Positions 8,006 through 16,498 of a DNA stretch of 64,000 nucleotides are shown one piece after another; within the stretch, counting starts at the first letter, position 1; every line of letters starts with the position of its first letter. Under the pieces are notes generated by a model. The model had not been told where the DNA came from. It searched no databases and saw only the letters and a program-made list of their open reading frames with translations. The DNA comes from CAYVTM01 sp964454645. GTDB lineage: Bacteria; Bacteroidota; Bacteroidia; Sphingobacteriales; Sphingobacteriaceae. The stretch is taken from assembly GCA_964454645.1 (NCBI GenBank), contig CAYVTM010000002.1, positions 1-64,000 of the forward strand, written 5' to 3'. The position numbers and the translations under genes are program-made.

Positions 8006-9550
8006 TTAATATTCTCCAAACACATTCCGTAAAGAGTCTGCAATTTCACCGAGAGTAGCATAGGCTTCAACAGCTGCCACAATTCCCGGCATCAGGTTTT
8101 TCGTCCCTTTCGCATCTTCCGACAAATTTGCCAGTAAGCGTGCAACTTCTTCATTGTCCCGTCCGGATTTCAGCCGGTTAATTTTCTCCATCTGAACCTG
8201 ACGAATGGTATCGTCAACCCGGAATACGTCTTTAATGGATTGTTCCTGCTCCATAAATTTATTTACTCCTACACTTACCCTATCTCCACTTTCTATATCT
8301 TTTTGATATTGATAAGAAGCATCTGCAATTTCTTTCTGAATATAACCTTCTTCGATTGCATTTACCGAACCTCCCATAGCATCAATTTTTTCGATGTATT
8401 TCCATGCCTCCTGTTCGATGGTATCTGTTAATGACTCTACAAAATATGAACCCGCTAAAGGATCAACCGTATCGGTTACCCCACTTTCGAAGGCAATAAT
8501 CTGTTGTGTTCTTAATGCAATTTTTGCAGCTTCCTCTGTAGGCAGCGAAAGCGCTTCATCATAGCCATTGGTATGCAGGGATTGCGTTCCACCTAAAACC
8601 GCAGCCATTGCCTGATTGGTGACACGTACTATATTGTTCATAGGCTGCTGAGCCGTAAGGGTAGAGCCTCCTGTTTGGGTATGAAAACGTAATTGCATGG
8701 CACGTTCATCTTTCGCTCCCAGGTCTTTGGTAATCTTCGCCCACATACGGCGTGCTGCTCGGAACTTCGCAATCTCTTCAAAAAAATTATTATGGCAATT
8801 GAAAAAGAAGGATAAGCGTTTGGCAAAGACATCAATATCCAAACCCTTCTCGATAGCCGCTTTTAAATACGATTTTCCATTGGCCAGGGTAAACGCCAAT
8901 TCCTGAACAGCAGTAGAACCTGCTTCACGAATATGATATCCGGAGATAGAAATTGTATTCCATTTAGGAACTTCTTTGCTGCAATACTCAAAAATATCGG
9001 TAATCAACCGCATCGAAGCTTTTGGAGGGTAAATATAAGTACCTCTTGCGGCATATTCTTTTAAGATATCGTTTTGTATGGTTCCGGAAATTTTATGAAT
9101 ATCGGCTCCCTGTTTTTTAGCCAATGCAATATACATGGCTAATAAGATAGAAGCAGTAGCATTGATAGTCATAGAAGTAGTAATTTTTTCCAGTTGAATC
9201 CCCCCGAATAAGATTTCCATGTCTTTCAATGAGTCGATAGCAACTCCTACTTTCCCGACTTCTCCTTCCGCGAATGCATGATCCGAATCATAACCGATCT
9301 GTGTAGGTAAGTCGAAAGCTACCGATAAGCCCATCGTCCCCTGTTCGAGCAAATAATGATAGCGCTTGTTCGATTCTTCGGCGGTAGAAAATCCGGCGTA
9401 TTGACGCATTGTCCATAAACGACCACGATACATATCTTTCTGAATTCCCCGGGTAAAAGGAAATACTCCCGGAGCCTCAATCGGCTTATCGCAGGAAGTG
9501 TAAACTTCTTTGATTTCGATACCCGAACTTGTTTCTATTTTCTTTGACAA
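8006..9550 (-). CDS. Methylmalonyl-CoA mutase large subunit, catalytic domain only
   Basis: A 514-aa TIM-barrel subunit of adenosylcobalamin-dependent acyl-CoA mutases. Key stretches are LWTMRQYAGFSTAEESN, FDLPTQIGYDSD, GTIQNDILKEY followed by ARGTYIYPP, and TVDPLAGSYFVE. The Tyr in RQYAGF and the Arg in ARGTYIYPP are the residues that distinguish methylmalonyl-CoA mutases from isobutyryl-CoA mutases (Phe/Gln), so methylmalonyl-CoA is the likely substrate. The cobalamin-binding domain with its DxHxxG motif is absent and must come from a separate small subunit outside the window. The start is a TTG at 9550; no in-frame ATG precedes the conserved N-terminus. It leads the operon with the split 5'-nucleotidase. 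Confidence 0.93.
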   Translation of the reverse strand: MSKKIETSSGIEIKEVYTSCDKPIEAPGVFPFTRGIQKDMYRGRLWTMRQYAGFSTAEESNKRYHYLLEQGTMGLSVAFDLPTQIGYDSDHAFAEGEVGKVGVAIDSLKDMEILFGGIQLEKITTSMTINATASILLAMYIALAKKQGADIHKISGTIQNDILKEYAARGTYIYPPKASMRLITDIFEYCSKEVPKWNTISISGYHIREAGSTAVQELAFTLANGKSYLKAAIEKGLDIDVFAKRLSFFFNCHNNFFEEIAKFRAARRMWAKITKDLGAKDERAMQLRFHTQTGGSTLTAQQPMNNIVRVTNQAMAAVLGGTQSLHTNGYDEALSLPTEEAAKIALRTQQIIAFESGVTDTVDPLAGSYFVESLTDTIEQEAWKYIEKIDAMGGSVNAIEEGYIQKEIADASYQYQKDIESGDRVSVGVNKFMEQEQSIKDVFRVDDTIRQVQMEKINRLKSGRDNEEVARLLANLSEDAKGTKNLMPGIVAAVEAYATLGEIADSLRNVFGEY

Positions 9551-9574
9551 AATAATAAATATATATGGGTTGAA

Positions 9575-10105
9575 CTAAAAATATTGCTGCACTTCTGTAC
9601 GGATCATTGCCAAGGCTACATTATGCGGATTCCTTTCGGAAGATGCCATTGTTTCGAAAATCGCTTTACTCAAATCGATTCCTGTAGCCTGAGCAGGCAA
9701 ACTTCCTGCCGCATGATTAATCATATTCATGGTTTCTTCTTTCACAGCTTTGATCATTGTCCAGGTTTGCGGACTCACAAAAATTTGTTGCGACACATTA
9801 TGGTCAAATTCGGCACGGATATCCTGTAACATAGCAGTCTGTAAATCACGGGCCGTCATTCCTGTCTTATGTGTACGCATAATTATGCTATGCGGAGAAA
9901 TACGCTCCACAAACAAGGTCAAACGCTCATAAGCTTGCAAGCGAACAGGCACAACGGCATTTTGGTTATTCATCTTCATTTCGAGCATACGCTTTTTATA
10001 GTCGTTCTCGAGATAGGAATTCAAAATATAATAAGCGGTAAGAAAGACAATGGTAGCGGGCACTATCAGCTTCAGCAAATCCATTAAAAAAATAGACCAA
10101 TTCAT
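9575..10105 (-). CDS. Membrane-anchored conserved hypothetical protein
   Basis: A 176-aa protein with one N-terminal membrane helix (LLKLIVPATIVFLTAYYIL, about 10-28). A charged coiled segment follows (ENDYKKRMLEMKMNNQ), then a soluble helical domain of about 125 residues. Motifs include LQAYERLTLFVERISP and MIRTEVQQYF at the end. I do not recognise an assigned function; similar single-helix proteins are widespread in Bacteroidota. Its stop is 24 bases ahead of the mutase TTG start, so it is probably the first gene of that operon. It is divergent from the IscA-type gene. Confidence 0.75.
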   Translation of the reverse strand: MNWSIFLMDLLKLIVPATIVFLTAYYILNSYLENDYKKRMLEMKMNNQNAVVPVRLQAYERLTLFVERISPHSIIMRTHKTGMTARDLQTAMLQDIRAEFDHNVSQQIFVSPQTWTMIKAVKEETMNMINHAAGSLPAQATGIDLSKAIFETMASSERNPHNVALAMIRTEVQQYF

Positions 10106-10236
10106 ATAGGATGATTTAAATACGTCAATGTAGCAAAAATCTGCAATTTAATGCACATTTCAGAATCTATCCTTCATTTTTATTGAAACAACCCGGGATG
10201 TTTAAAATTCCCATGCACAAACAAAAGCTCATTCTA

Positions 10237-10267
10237 TTTGTAATAGACATAGTTTAACGTAAATTTG
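10237..10267 (+). promoter_or_regulatory. Consensus promoter of the IscA-type gene
   Basis: TTTG at 10237-10240, exactly 19 bases, then TAAATTTG at 10260-10267 is a perfect match to the Bacteroidota -33/-7 consensus. The start point should fall near 10272-10274. This rules out the in-frame TTG at 10265 as a start and leaves the ATG at 10292, with a leader of about 20 bases. Confidence 0.88.
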
Positions 10268-10291
10268 CATAGTAATACATACGAAATCTTT

Positions 10292-10654
10292 ATGGAATCA
10301 GCAGTTAAAAATACCAGCAACAGCTTTACTCCGGTTACGCTTACAGCAAATGCCGTTCAGGAAGTGAAAAAAATTATCTCTGAAAAAGAACTTACCGAAG
10401 AATTTGGGTTACGCGTGGGTGTAAATGGAGGCGGATGTTCGGGTATGAGCTATGTGATCGGATTCGATAAAAAACAAGAGGGCGATCAGGAGTTCGAAAT
10501 CGAAGGAGTAAAAGTTTTTATGAATAAATCGCATGGGCTCTACTTATTAGGTTGTGAGGTTGATTTCCAGGATGGCCTCAATGCCCGCGGATTTACATTC
10601 AGTAATCCGAATGCTACAAGTACCTGCGGGTGCGGAAGCTCGTTTAGCGCCTAG
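10292..10654 (+). CDS. Iron-sulfur cluster assembly/carrier protein, HesB/IscA/ErpA type
   Basis: A 120-aa A-type Fe-S carrier that receives nascent clusters and passes them to apo-proteins. The three conserved cysteines are present: one in GGGCSGMSY and two in the C-terminal STCGCGSSF. Length and motif spacing are normal. The ATG at 10292 is preferred because the promoter's -7 box covers the upstream in-frame TTG. The gene is monocistronic, with its own consensus promoter and a strong terminator at 10692-10741. It is not next to other suf/isc genes, so ErpA, SufA and IscA sub-types cannot be separated by context. Confidence 0.94.
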   Translation: MESAVKNTSNSFTPVTLTANAVQEVKKIISEKELTEEFGLRVGVNGGGCSGMSYVIGFDKKQEGDQEFEIEGVKVFMNKSHGLYLLGCEVDFQDGLNARGFTFSNPNATSTCGCGSSFSA

Positions 10655-10691
10655 CGATTAAGCATAATTTGCCTTTACAGCAATTTCAGAT

Positions 10692-10741
10692 TTATAAATA
10701 AAAAGAGCATCGATGAGGTTTGATGCTCTTTTTATTTATAA
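10692..10741 (+). terminator. Strong intrinsic terminator after the IscA-type gene
   Basis: A perfect 20-bp stem (10692-10711 with 10722-10741) around a ten-base loop. The GAGCATC/GATGCTC core is flanked by A-rich and T-rich arms, so the 3' side supplies the U run. The A/T symmetry would let it work on either strand. Confidence 0.9.
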
Positions 10742-10877
10742 ATTATACGTCAAGAGTATCTCAATAGATAAAATCATACAATCCCTTAAATCAGGGACTC
10801 TGGGGCATAACTCAAAATACGTTTAAAAATTAATATTAGATTATTCACTAATTGCTTAATTTGGCAACAGATTCCGT

Positions 10878-12113
10878 ATGGATATTAAAGAAAACATAAA
10901 AGTCGCTTTCGGTTCGATAAAAGCAAATACTTTACGCACCGTACTTACTTCGTTAATTATAGCGATTGGCTTGATGGCCTTGGTGGGTATTCTTACTTCC
11001 ATCAATGGAATGGAAAGTTCTATCAACGAGAATTTCGCAAGTATGGGGGCAAACTCTTTCAGTATTCGTAATCGTGCTTCGGGTGGAATACAGGTAGGCC
11101 ATTCGGGAACTCGCCCAAAAGTATATACTCCTATTAATTACGACCAGGCTACCGACTTCAAAAAAACATTCCACTTTCCCTCCTTCGTTTCCATATCTGC
11201 TTTTTCATCTTTTGCAGCTACGGCAAAATACGAATCCCTGAAAACGAATCCCAATTTATCTGTCATCGCTTCCGATGAAAATTATTTGATTACTGCGGGC
11301 TATAAATTAGCCGGAGGAAGAACTTTCTCTTCGGGCGAATTAATGTATGGAAGTAATGCAGTGCTGATCGGACATGAGGTAAAGGACAAGCTATTCAAAG
11401 GGATAAATCCCGAAGGCAAACTCATCAGTATCGGAAGCACTAAATTTAAAGTAATCGGTTATCTCGAAGAGAAAGGTTCGAGTATGGGATTTGGAGGAGA
11501 TAAAGTATGCATCATCCCCTTATTAAAAGGCAAACAAATCAGCACAAACAGCAATACATCCTATACCATTACGGTATTGGTAAATAGTCCGCTTCTCGTA
11601 GAACCTGCATTGGCAGAGGCTATCGGAAGCTTCCGAAATATCCGCAAACTTTCTACGAAGCAGGAGAATAATTTCGAAATAACAAGGAGCGACAGCCTGG
11701 CTAATTCACTCATCGACAATTTAAGTTTTATTGCCATTGCTGCCATTATAATCGGCATCATTACACTACTCGGGGCCTCCATCGGGTTAATGAATATCAT
11801 GCTCGTATCCGTTACCGAAAGGACCCGTGAGATTGGCGTTCGCAAAGCTCTGGGCGCTACGCCTCTGGTTATCCGTCGTCAGTTTTTAATTGAAGCGATT
11901 GTAATTTGTCAGTTGGGAGGAATCGGTGGAATAATTTTAGGAATTCTGATGGGCAACCTTTTATCGATGGTTATCGGAGGCGGATTTATTATTCCCTGGG
12001 GATGGATTATTCTGGGAATTATTCTATGTACGATCGTCGGATTAGTTTCGGGGATCTACCCCGCTATGAAAGCATCTAAATTAGACCCTGTAGAAGCATT
12101 ACGCTATGAATAA
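10878..12113 (+). CDS. MacB/FtsX-type ABC transporter permease
   Basis: A 411-aa inner-membrane permease of the MacB/LolC/FtsX family. It has one N-terminal helix (about 20-42, LTSLIIAIGLMALVGILTS), a large periplasmic MacB core domain of about 230 residues, and three C-terminal helices. The helix-loop ERTREIGVRKALGATP contacts the ATPase. This family couples cytoplasmic ATP hydrolysis to periplasmic mechanical work, for example efflux or lipoprotein handling. No ATPase or adaptor gene lies beside it, so the substrate cannot be inferred. The 135 bases upstream (after the IscA-type terminator) should hold its promoter, but no consensus -7 box is clear. Confidence 0.92.
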   Translation: MDIKENIKVAFGSIKANTLRTVLTSLIIAIGLMALVGILTSINGMESSINENFASMGANSFSIRNRASGGIQVGHSGTRPKVYTPINYDQATDFKKTFHFPSFVSISAFSSFAATAKYESLKTNPNLSVIASDENYLITAGYKLAGGRTFSSGELMYGSNAVLIGHEVKDKLFKGINPEGKLISIGSTKFKVIGYLEEKGSSMGFGGDKVCIIPLLKGKQISTNSNTSYTITVLVNSPLLVEPALAEAIGSFRNIRKLSTKQENNFEITRSDSLANSLIDNLSFIAIAAIIIGIITLLGASIGLMNIMLVSVTERTREIGVRKALGATPLVIRRQFLIEAIVICQLGGIGGIILGILMGNLLSMVIGGGFIIPWGWIILGIILCTIVGLVSGIYPAMKASKLDPVEALRYE

Positions 12114-12118
12114 AATTC

Positions 12119-12628
12119 TTATAAATTTTTAGCAAAAAGCATCAGCTCTTCATCATCTTTAGGCATGTACTGCATCTTTTCAAAATACATTCCCAGCTTT
12201 GCTAAAAGATGTTGCGAACGAACATTCTCTTTCGTGGTAATTGCTACTAACCGCTTTAGATGTAAAACTTCTTTGGCATATCTCATCATCGCCGATGAGG
12301 CTTCGTAAGCATAACCTTTCCCTTCGAATTCGGGATGCAATGCATATCCGATATCAACATCGTCCAGTGCTTCTCTTTTTACCAGTCCGCACATTCCGAT
12401 ATCTTCCCCACCTTCAAACAGGCTCACTTTATAAAATCCGAAACCTTGTGTTTCATAGGTTTTCATCGGGCCATTGGATAAATAATTTTCAGCATCTTCC
12501 GTATTTCTCACTCCCCGATCACCAATATTTTTCAACCAGCCTTCAGTATTTAACAACCGAACTATAAAGCCGGCATCGGCAAAGGTAAATTCAGAGATCC
12601 GCAATCGTTCCGTAATGATAGGATTCAT
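12119..12628 (-). CDS. GNAT family N-acetyltransferase (RimJ/RimL-like)
   Basis: A 169-aa single-domain acetyltransferase. It begins with the family's ITERLRISEFTFADAGFI stretch and contains the acetyl-CoA-binding region DIGYALHPEFEGKGYAYEA (Q/RxxGxG/A-like), then NVRSQHLLAKLGM. The closest subfamily is the RimJ/RimL (Acetyltransf_3) type that acetylates protein or small-molecule amino groups; the substrate is unknown. The ATG at 12628 is chosen over a TTG two codons upstream. It follows the CpsB/CapC-like gene by nine bases and is probably the last gene of the sugar operon, with no clear functional link. Confidence 0.88.
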   Translation of the reverse strand: MNPIITERLRISEFTFADAGFIVRLLNTEGWLKNIGDRGVRNTEDAENYLSNGPMKTYETQGFGFYKVSLFEGGEDIGMCGLVKREALDDVDIGYALHPEFEGKGYAYEASSAMMRYAKEVLHLKRLVAITTKENVRSQHLLAKLGMYFEKMQYMPKDDEELMLFAKNL

Positions 12629-12637
12629 TGGCAAGGA

Positions 12638-13393
12638 TTAAGGAATTAACAGGGGGTTCATCAAAGCTCCGTAATGGATAAGTTCCCGAAGTTTAGGATC
12701 TTTTCTAACCGTAGTATTCATTAAGCGTAGATGTTGCCCATGATGTAAATCGCTCGATACAAAATCAACACAACCTTTTTCTATTAAGATTTCTGCCAGT
12801 TGTTTGGTTGCTTTACCATAATAACCAATCGTAGATAAAAGATTCAACTGGAAATAACAGCCCATTTCCTTGTAACGCACATAATCTTCCATCTTCAAAT
12901 AGTTGTATCGTTCGGGATGAGCAAGCAATGGCTTATACCCTTTCTCCTGTATTTCTTTGATCACTTCGGCAACGCCACTGTTTCTTGTGAATAAAGACAG
13001 TTCGAACAGAACAAAGCCGTCACCAATGCTTAGCAGCTCTTTCTTACGAAGCAGATCGAGAAAATTTTCGTCGTAATAGTATTCTGCAGCGGCATCCAGC
13101 TCTATGTCTATGGAAAGTTCTTGCAAACGTTTACGTACTTTATCCACCCCTGCCAGAATACTATCGCTTGTATTGCGATAATAATCGCTCATGATATGCG
13201 GAGTAGTGATGAGTTTGCGGAAGCCTAAATTTTTCATTCCGGAAATAAGGGCAATGCTATCCTCCAAATTTTTTGCACCATCATCGATACCGGGAATGAG
13301 GTGCGAGTGTATATCTACTCTCAAGACTGACAGGTCGGTGAGGACCTCTTCTTCCCGGGGTTTCTTTTTTTTCGAAAATAGATTAAACAACAT
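12638..13393 (-). CDS. CpsB/CapC-like PHP-domain tyrosine phosphatase
   Basis: A 251-aa PHP-fold metal-dependent phosphatase related to CpsB/CapC/YwqE. The metal-binding N-terminal motif is DIHSHLIPGIDDG (about 27-39). Further ligands lie in ITTPHIMSDYY, LLAHPERYNY and the C-terminal VSSDLHHG. In Gram-positive and Gram-negative species these enzymes dephosphorylate the tyrosine autokinase that controls capsule or exopolysaccharide polymerisation. Position right after ugd-uxs-galE-rmlB supports a role in regulating surface polysaccharide. The matching tyrosine kinase (Wzc-like) is not in the window. Confidence 0.9.
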   Translation of the reverse strand: MLFNLFSKKKKPREEEVLTDLSVLRVDIHSHLIPGIDDGAKNLEDSIALISGMKNLGFRKLITTPHIMSDYYRNTSDSILAGVDKVRKRLQELSIDIELDAAAEYYYDENFLDLLRKKELLSIGDGFVLFELSLFTRNSGVAEVIKEIQEKGYKPLLAHPERYNYLKMEDYVRYKEMGCYFQLNLLSTIGYYGKATKQLAEILIEKGCVDFVSSDLHHGQHLRLMNTTVRKDPKLRELIHYGALMNPLLIP

Positions 13394-13420
13394 AGCCTTT
13401 ATTTTAATCGCAACCTTACA

Positions 13421-14482
13421 TTAACGTTTGTACTGATGCTGATAATATTCCTGATAAGCCCCCGAAGTAACATGATTCAACCACTCTTCATTCGCCAAAT
13501 ACCAATCCACCGTCTTTTCCAATCCCTCTTCAAATTGCAAACTCGGTTTCCATCCCAGTTCTCTTTGAAGTTTTGAAGAGTCGATCGCATAACGCAGGTC
13601 ATGCCCTGCACGATCGGTCACAAACTCAATTAATTTTTCAGATGTTCCGGGCTCGCGTCCCAGTTTTGTATCCATCACCTTACATAACACACGTATCAGG
13701 TCGATGTTTTTCCATTCGTTATGCCCACCGATATTATAGGTAGTGCCTGCTTTTGCTTTATGAAAGATAAGGTCGATGGCTCTTGCATGATCTTCTACCC
13801 ATAACCAATCGCGAATATTTTCACCCTTTCCATATACCGGAATGGCTTTACTATTTTTAATGTTATGAATAGCTAAAGGAATTAATTTCTCCGGAAAATG
13901 GAAGGAGCCATAGTTATTCGAGCAGTTTGAAATTACGGCATTTAAGCCATAGGTATCATGATAGGCACGAACGAAATGATCGGAACCGGCTTTAGAAGCT
14001 GAGTACGGGCTGTGCGGATCATAAGCAGTAGTTTCGGTGAATAGTCCCGTTTCGCCCAAGCTCCCGTACACTTCATCAGTAGAAACATGATAAAAGCGAT
14101 TGTTATTTTTGGTTGAATCTTTCAACCAATACTTACGTGCAGCATTTAACAAATTTACCGTACCGATTACATTAGTATAGACAAAAGCCAAAGGATCAGA
14201 AATGGAACGATCAACATGCGATTCGGCTGCCAGATGGAGCACTGCATCAAAATCATGTGTTTCGAACAACTGATTCATTGCCTCTGCATCTACGATATCG
14301 GCTTTAATAAAAGTATAGTTTTCCGAATTTTCAATATCTCTTAAATTCTCGAGGTTCCCGGCATAGGTAAGCTTATCGACATTATAGATGTGATAGCCGG
14401 GATATTTCGTTACGAACAATCGCACTACATGCGAACCAATAAATCCGGCACCGCCGGTGATCATTATTTTTTTCTTTGCCAT
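13421..14482 (-). CDS. rmlB: dTDP-glucose 4,6-dehydratase
   Basis: A 353-aa extended short-chain dehydrogenase that converts dTDP-glucose to dTDP-4-keto-6-deoxyglucose. The NAD-binding motif is GGAGFIGSH near the N-terminus. The catalytic elements are STDEVYG and the YSASK (YxxxK) pair. The RmlB-specific SNNYG and IRDWLWVEDHARA regions are present. The ATG at 14482 is preferred: it lies one base after the galE stop, while the longer frame begins with a TTG inside galE. It is the fourth gene of the leftward nucleotide-sugar operon. The other rml genes (A, C, D) are not here. Confidence 0.95.
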   Translation of the reverse strand: MAKKKIMITGGAGFIGSHVVRLFVTKYPGYHIYNVDKLTYAGNLENLRDIENSENYTFIKADIVDAEAMNQLFETHDFDAVLHLAAESHVDRSISDPLAFVYTNVIGTVNLLNAARKYWLKDSTKNNNRFYHVSTDEVYGSLGETGLFTETTAYDPHSPYSASKAGSDHFVRAYHDTYGLNAVISNCSNNYGSFHFPEKLIPLAIHNIKNSKAIPVYGKGENIRDWLWVEDHARAIDLIFHKAKAGTTYNIGGHNEWKNIDLIRVLCKVMDTKLGREPGTSEKLIEFVTDRAGHDLRYAIDSSKLQRELGWKPSLQFEEGLEKTVDWYLANEEWLNHVTSGAYQEYYQHQYKR

Positions 14483-14483
14483 A

Positions 14484-15512
14484 TTATTTTTTTGCTTGAG
14501 CAAGCTCCCAATTCCAGGCGCTGCGCATCATATCTTCAATGGTTAAAACGGTCTTCCAGCCCAATTCGGTATTCGCTGCTGCGGTATCGGCATAAACTGC
14601 TTCTGCATCTCCGGGGCGACGATCCACAAGCTGATAAGGAATTTTGATTCCGGTTGCCTGTTCAAATGCCTTAATAATATCAAGTACCGAAAATCCTATC
14701 CCTGTACCAATATTAAACACCTCAAATCTTTTTTTATTTTTGTTATCCAATAAACGACGTATGGCAGCAATATGCGCCTGAGCTAAATCAACCACATGAA
14801 TGTAATCCCGCACACAAGTCCCGTCGTGTGTATTATAATCACCGCCAAATACATTTAATCGCTCACGTTTCCCCAAAGCCGTTTCAGTAATATAAGGAAT
14901 TAAATGATGTGGAACTCCATGTTGCACCTCCCCTATCAAAGCGCTCTCATGTGCACCAATCGGATTAAAATAACGAAGTGTTATCGCCCGGACAGTTTTT
15001 GTACCAGAAACAGTTTCTATCATCTCTTCACCCATCTGCTTGGTGTTTCCATAGGGCGACATGGCTTTTTTCACCGGAGCATTTTCGGTTACCGGTAAAA
15101 TATCCGGATTACCATAGACTGTACAGGAAGATGAAAATACAAGCGGCTCTATTTTATACTTTTGCATACATTCCAACAGACTGATCGTCGAGATCATATT
15201 GTTGCGATAGTATTTCAAAGGATGCAACACCGATTCCGCAACTTGTAAAAAACCGGCAAAATGAATTACAGCATCTATCTGAGGATGTCGTAAAAAGTAA
15301 TCATCGAGACTGTCTGCATTACACATTTCTGTCTGCTCGAAGCCGGGACGAACACCGGTAATCTCTTCTATACGATCGACAATAGCTGCCGTAGAATTTG
15401 AAAGATTATCAATAATAAAAACATTATAGCCTAATTTAATTAATTCTACAACGGCATGCGAACCGATATAACCCGTTCCTCCTGTTACTAATATATTTTC
15501 CCTGTTTTGCAT
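14484..15512 (-). CDS. galE: UDP-glucose 4-epimerase
   Basis: A 342-aa epimerase interconverting UDP-glucose and UDP-galactose with tightly bound NAD. It shows GGTGYIGSH at the N-terminus, the SSSCTVYG active-site strand, YGNTK (YxxxK), and the substrate-binding ALRYFNPIGAH and VRDYIHVVDLA. Length matches the family (about 338 aa). Its ATG shares one base with the TAA of the upstream decarboxylase gene (TAATG), a translational-coupling overlap. It supplies galactose-type precursors to the operon's glycan. Confidence 0.96.
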   Translation of the reverse strand: MQNRENILVTGGTGYIGSHAVVELIKLGYNVFIIDNLSNSTAAIVDRIEEITGVRPGFEQTEMCNADSLDDYFLRHPQIDAVIHFAGFLQVAESVLHPLKYYRNNMISTISLLECMQKYKIEPLVFSSSCTVYGNPDILPVTENAPVKKAMSPYGNTKQMGEEMIETVSGTKTVRAITLRYFNPIGAHESALIGEVQHGVPHHLIPYITETALGKRERLNVFGGDYNTHDGTCVRDYIHVVDLAQAHIAAIRRLLDNKNKKRFEVFNIGTGIGFSVLDIIKAFEQATGIKIPYQLVDRRPGDAEAVYADTAAANTELGWKTVLTIEDMMRSAWNWELAQAKK

Positions 15513-16489
15513 TATTTATTGTAATCGTCGAAATTCTTAGGTGTCAACTCCTGCTCCGGTAAACTTTTAAAGTACTCATAGGTAATTTTCAATCCTTCAG
15601 AACGTGTTACTTTGGGCTCCCAGTTTAACAACTCTTTAGCTTTACTAATATCCGGGCGGCGTTGTTTGGGGTCGTCGGTAGGTAAACGTCTGAAAATTAT
15701 TTTTTGTTTACTGCCTGTCAATTTCAAAATCTCATCGGCAAATTCTTTGATCGTAATTTCATCGGGGTTACCAATATTTACAGGGTATGCGTAATCACTC
15801 AACAATAAACGATAGATTCCTTCCACCAAATCATCGACATAACAGAAAGAACGCGTTTGAGTACCATCACCGAAAGCCGTAAGGTCTTCCCCTCGTAAAG
15901 CCTGGCCAATAAATGTCGGAAGTACTCTTCCGTCGTTCAGGCGCATACGCGGACCGTAGGTATTAAATATACGTACAATGCGTGTCTCTAATTCGTGAAA
16001 AGTATGATAGGCCATCGTCATCGCTTCCTGAAAACGTTTTGCTTCATCGTACACCCCACGCGGGCCAACCGGATTTACATTACCCCAGTAATCTTCGGTT
16101 TGCGGATGCACTGTCGGGTCTCCATATACTTCCGAAGTAGAAGCGATTAGCATTCTTGCTTTCTTTGCCTTTGCCAAACCTAATAAGTTATGTGTTCCCA
16201 ACGATCCTACCTTTAAAGTTTGTATCGGAATTTTCAAATAATCGATCGGACTTGCTGGCGAAGCAAAATGTAAGATATAATCAATACTTCCCGGAACATG
16301 GACAAATTTCGAAACGTCATGATGATAAAATTCAAAAGCTTCCAGTTTAAAAAGATGTTCGATATTTCGGAGTGACCCGGTTATCAGATTATCCATACCC
16401 ACTACGCGATAGCCTTCCTTTATAAAGCGATCGCAAAGGTGAGAGCCTAAAAACCCTGCGGCTCCGGTTATTAATACACGTTTACTCAT
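15512..16489 (-). CDS. UDP-glucuronate decarboxylase (UDP-xylose synthase)
   Basis: A 325-aa NAD-dependent SDR enzyme converting UDP-glucuronate to UDP-xylose. It has TGAAGFLGSHLCD, the family-specific STSEVYGDP with HPQTEDYWGNVNP, and the YDEAKRF active-site segment (YxxxK). It also has RIFNTYGPRM, typical of UXS proteins. The gene lies directly downstream of ugd, whose product is its substrate, so the pair makes a two-step route from UDP-glucose to UDP-xylose. It ends with the TAATG overlap into galE. Confidence 0.93.
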   Translation of the reverse strand: MSKRVLITGAAGFLGSHLCDRFIKEGYRVVGMDNLITGSLRNIEHLFKLEAFEFYHHDVSKFVHVPGSIDYILHFASPASPIDYLKIPIQTLKVGSLGTHNLLGLAKAKKARMLIASTSEVYGDPTVHPQTEDYWGNVNPVGPRGVYDEAKRFQEAMTMAYHTFHELETRIVRIFNTYGPRMRLNDGRVLPTFIGQALRGEDLTAFGDGTQTRSFCYVDDLVEGIYRLLLSDYAYPVNIGNPDEITIKEFADEILKLTGSKQKIIFRRLPTDDPKQRRPDISKAKELLNWEPKVTRSEGLKITYEYFKSLPEQELTPKNFDDYNK

Positions 16490-16498
16490 AGATGTTTT

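Noticed and set aside
10265..10291. TTG start extending the IscA-type protein by nine residues
   Set aside because: The TTG overlaps the -7 box of a perfect promoter, so it lies upstream of the transcript.
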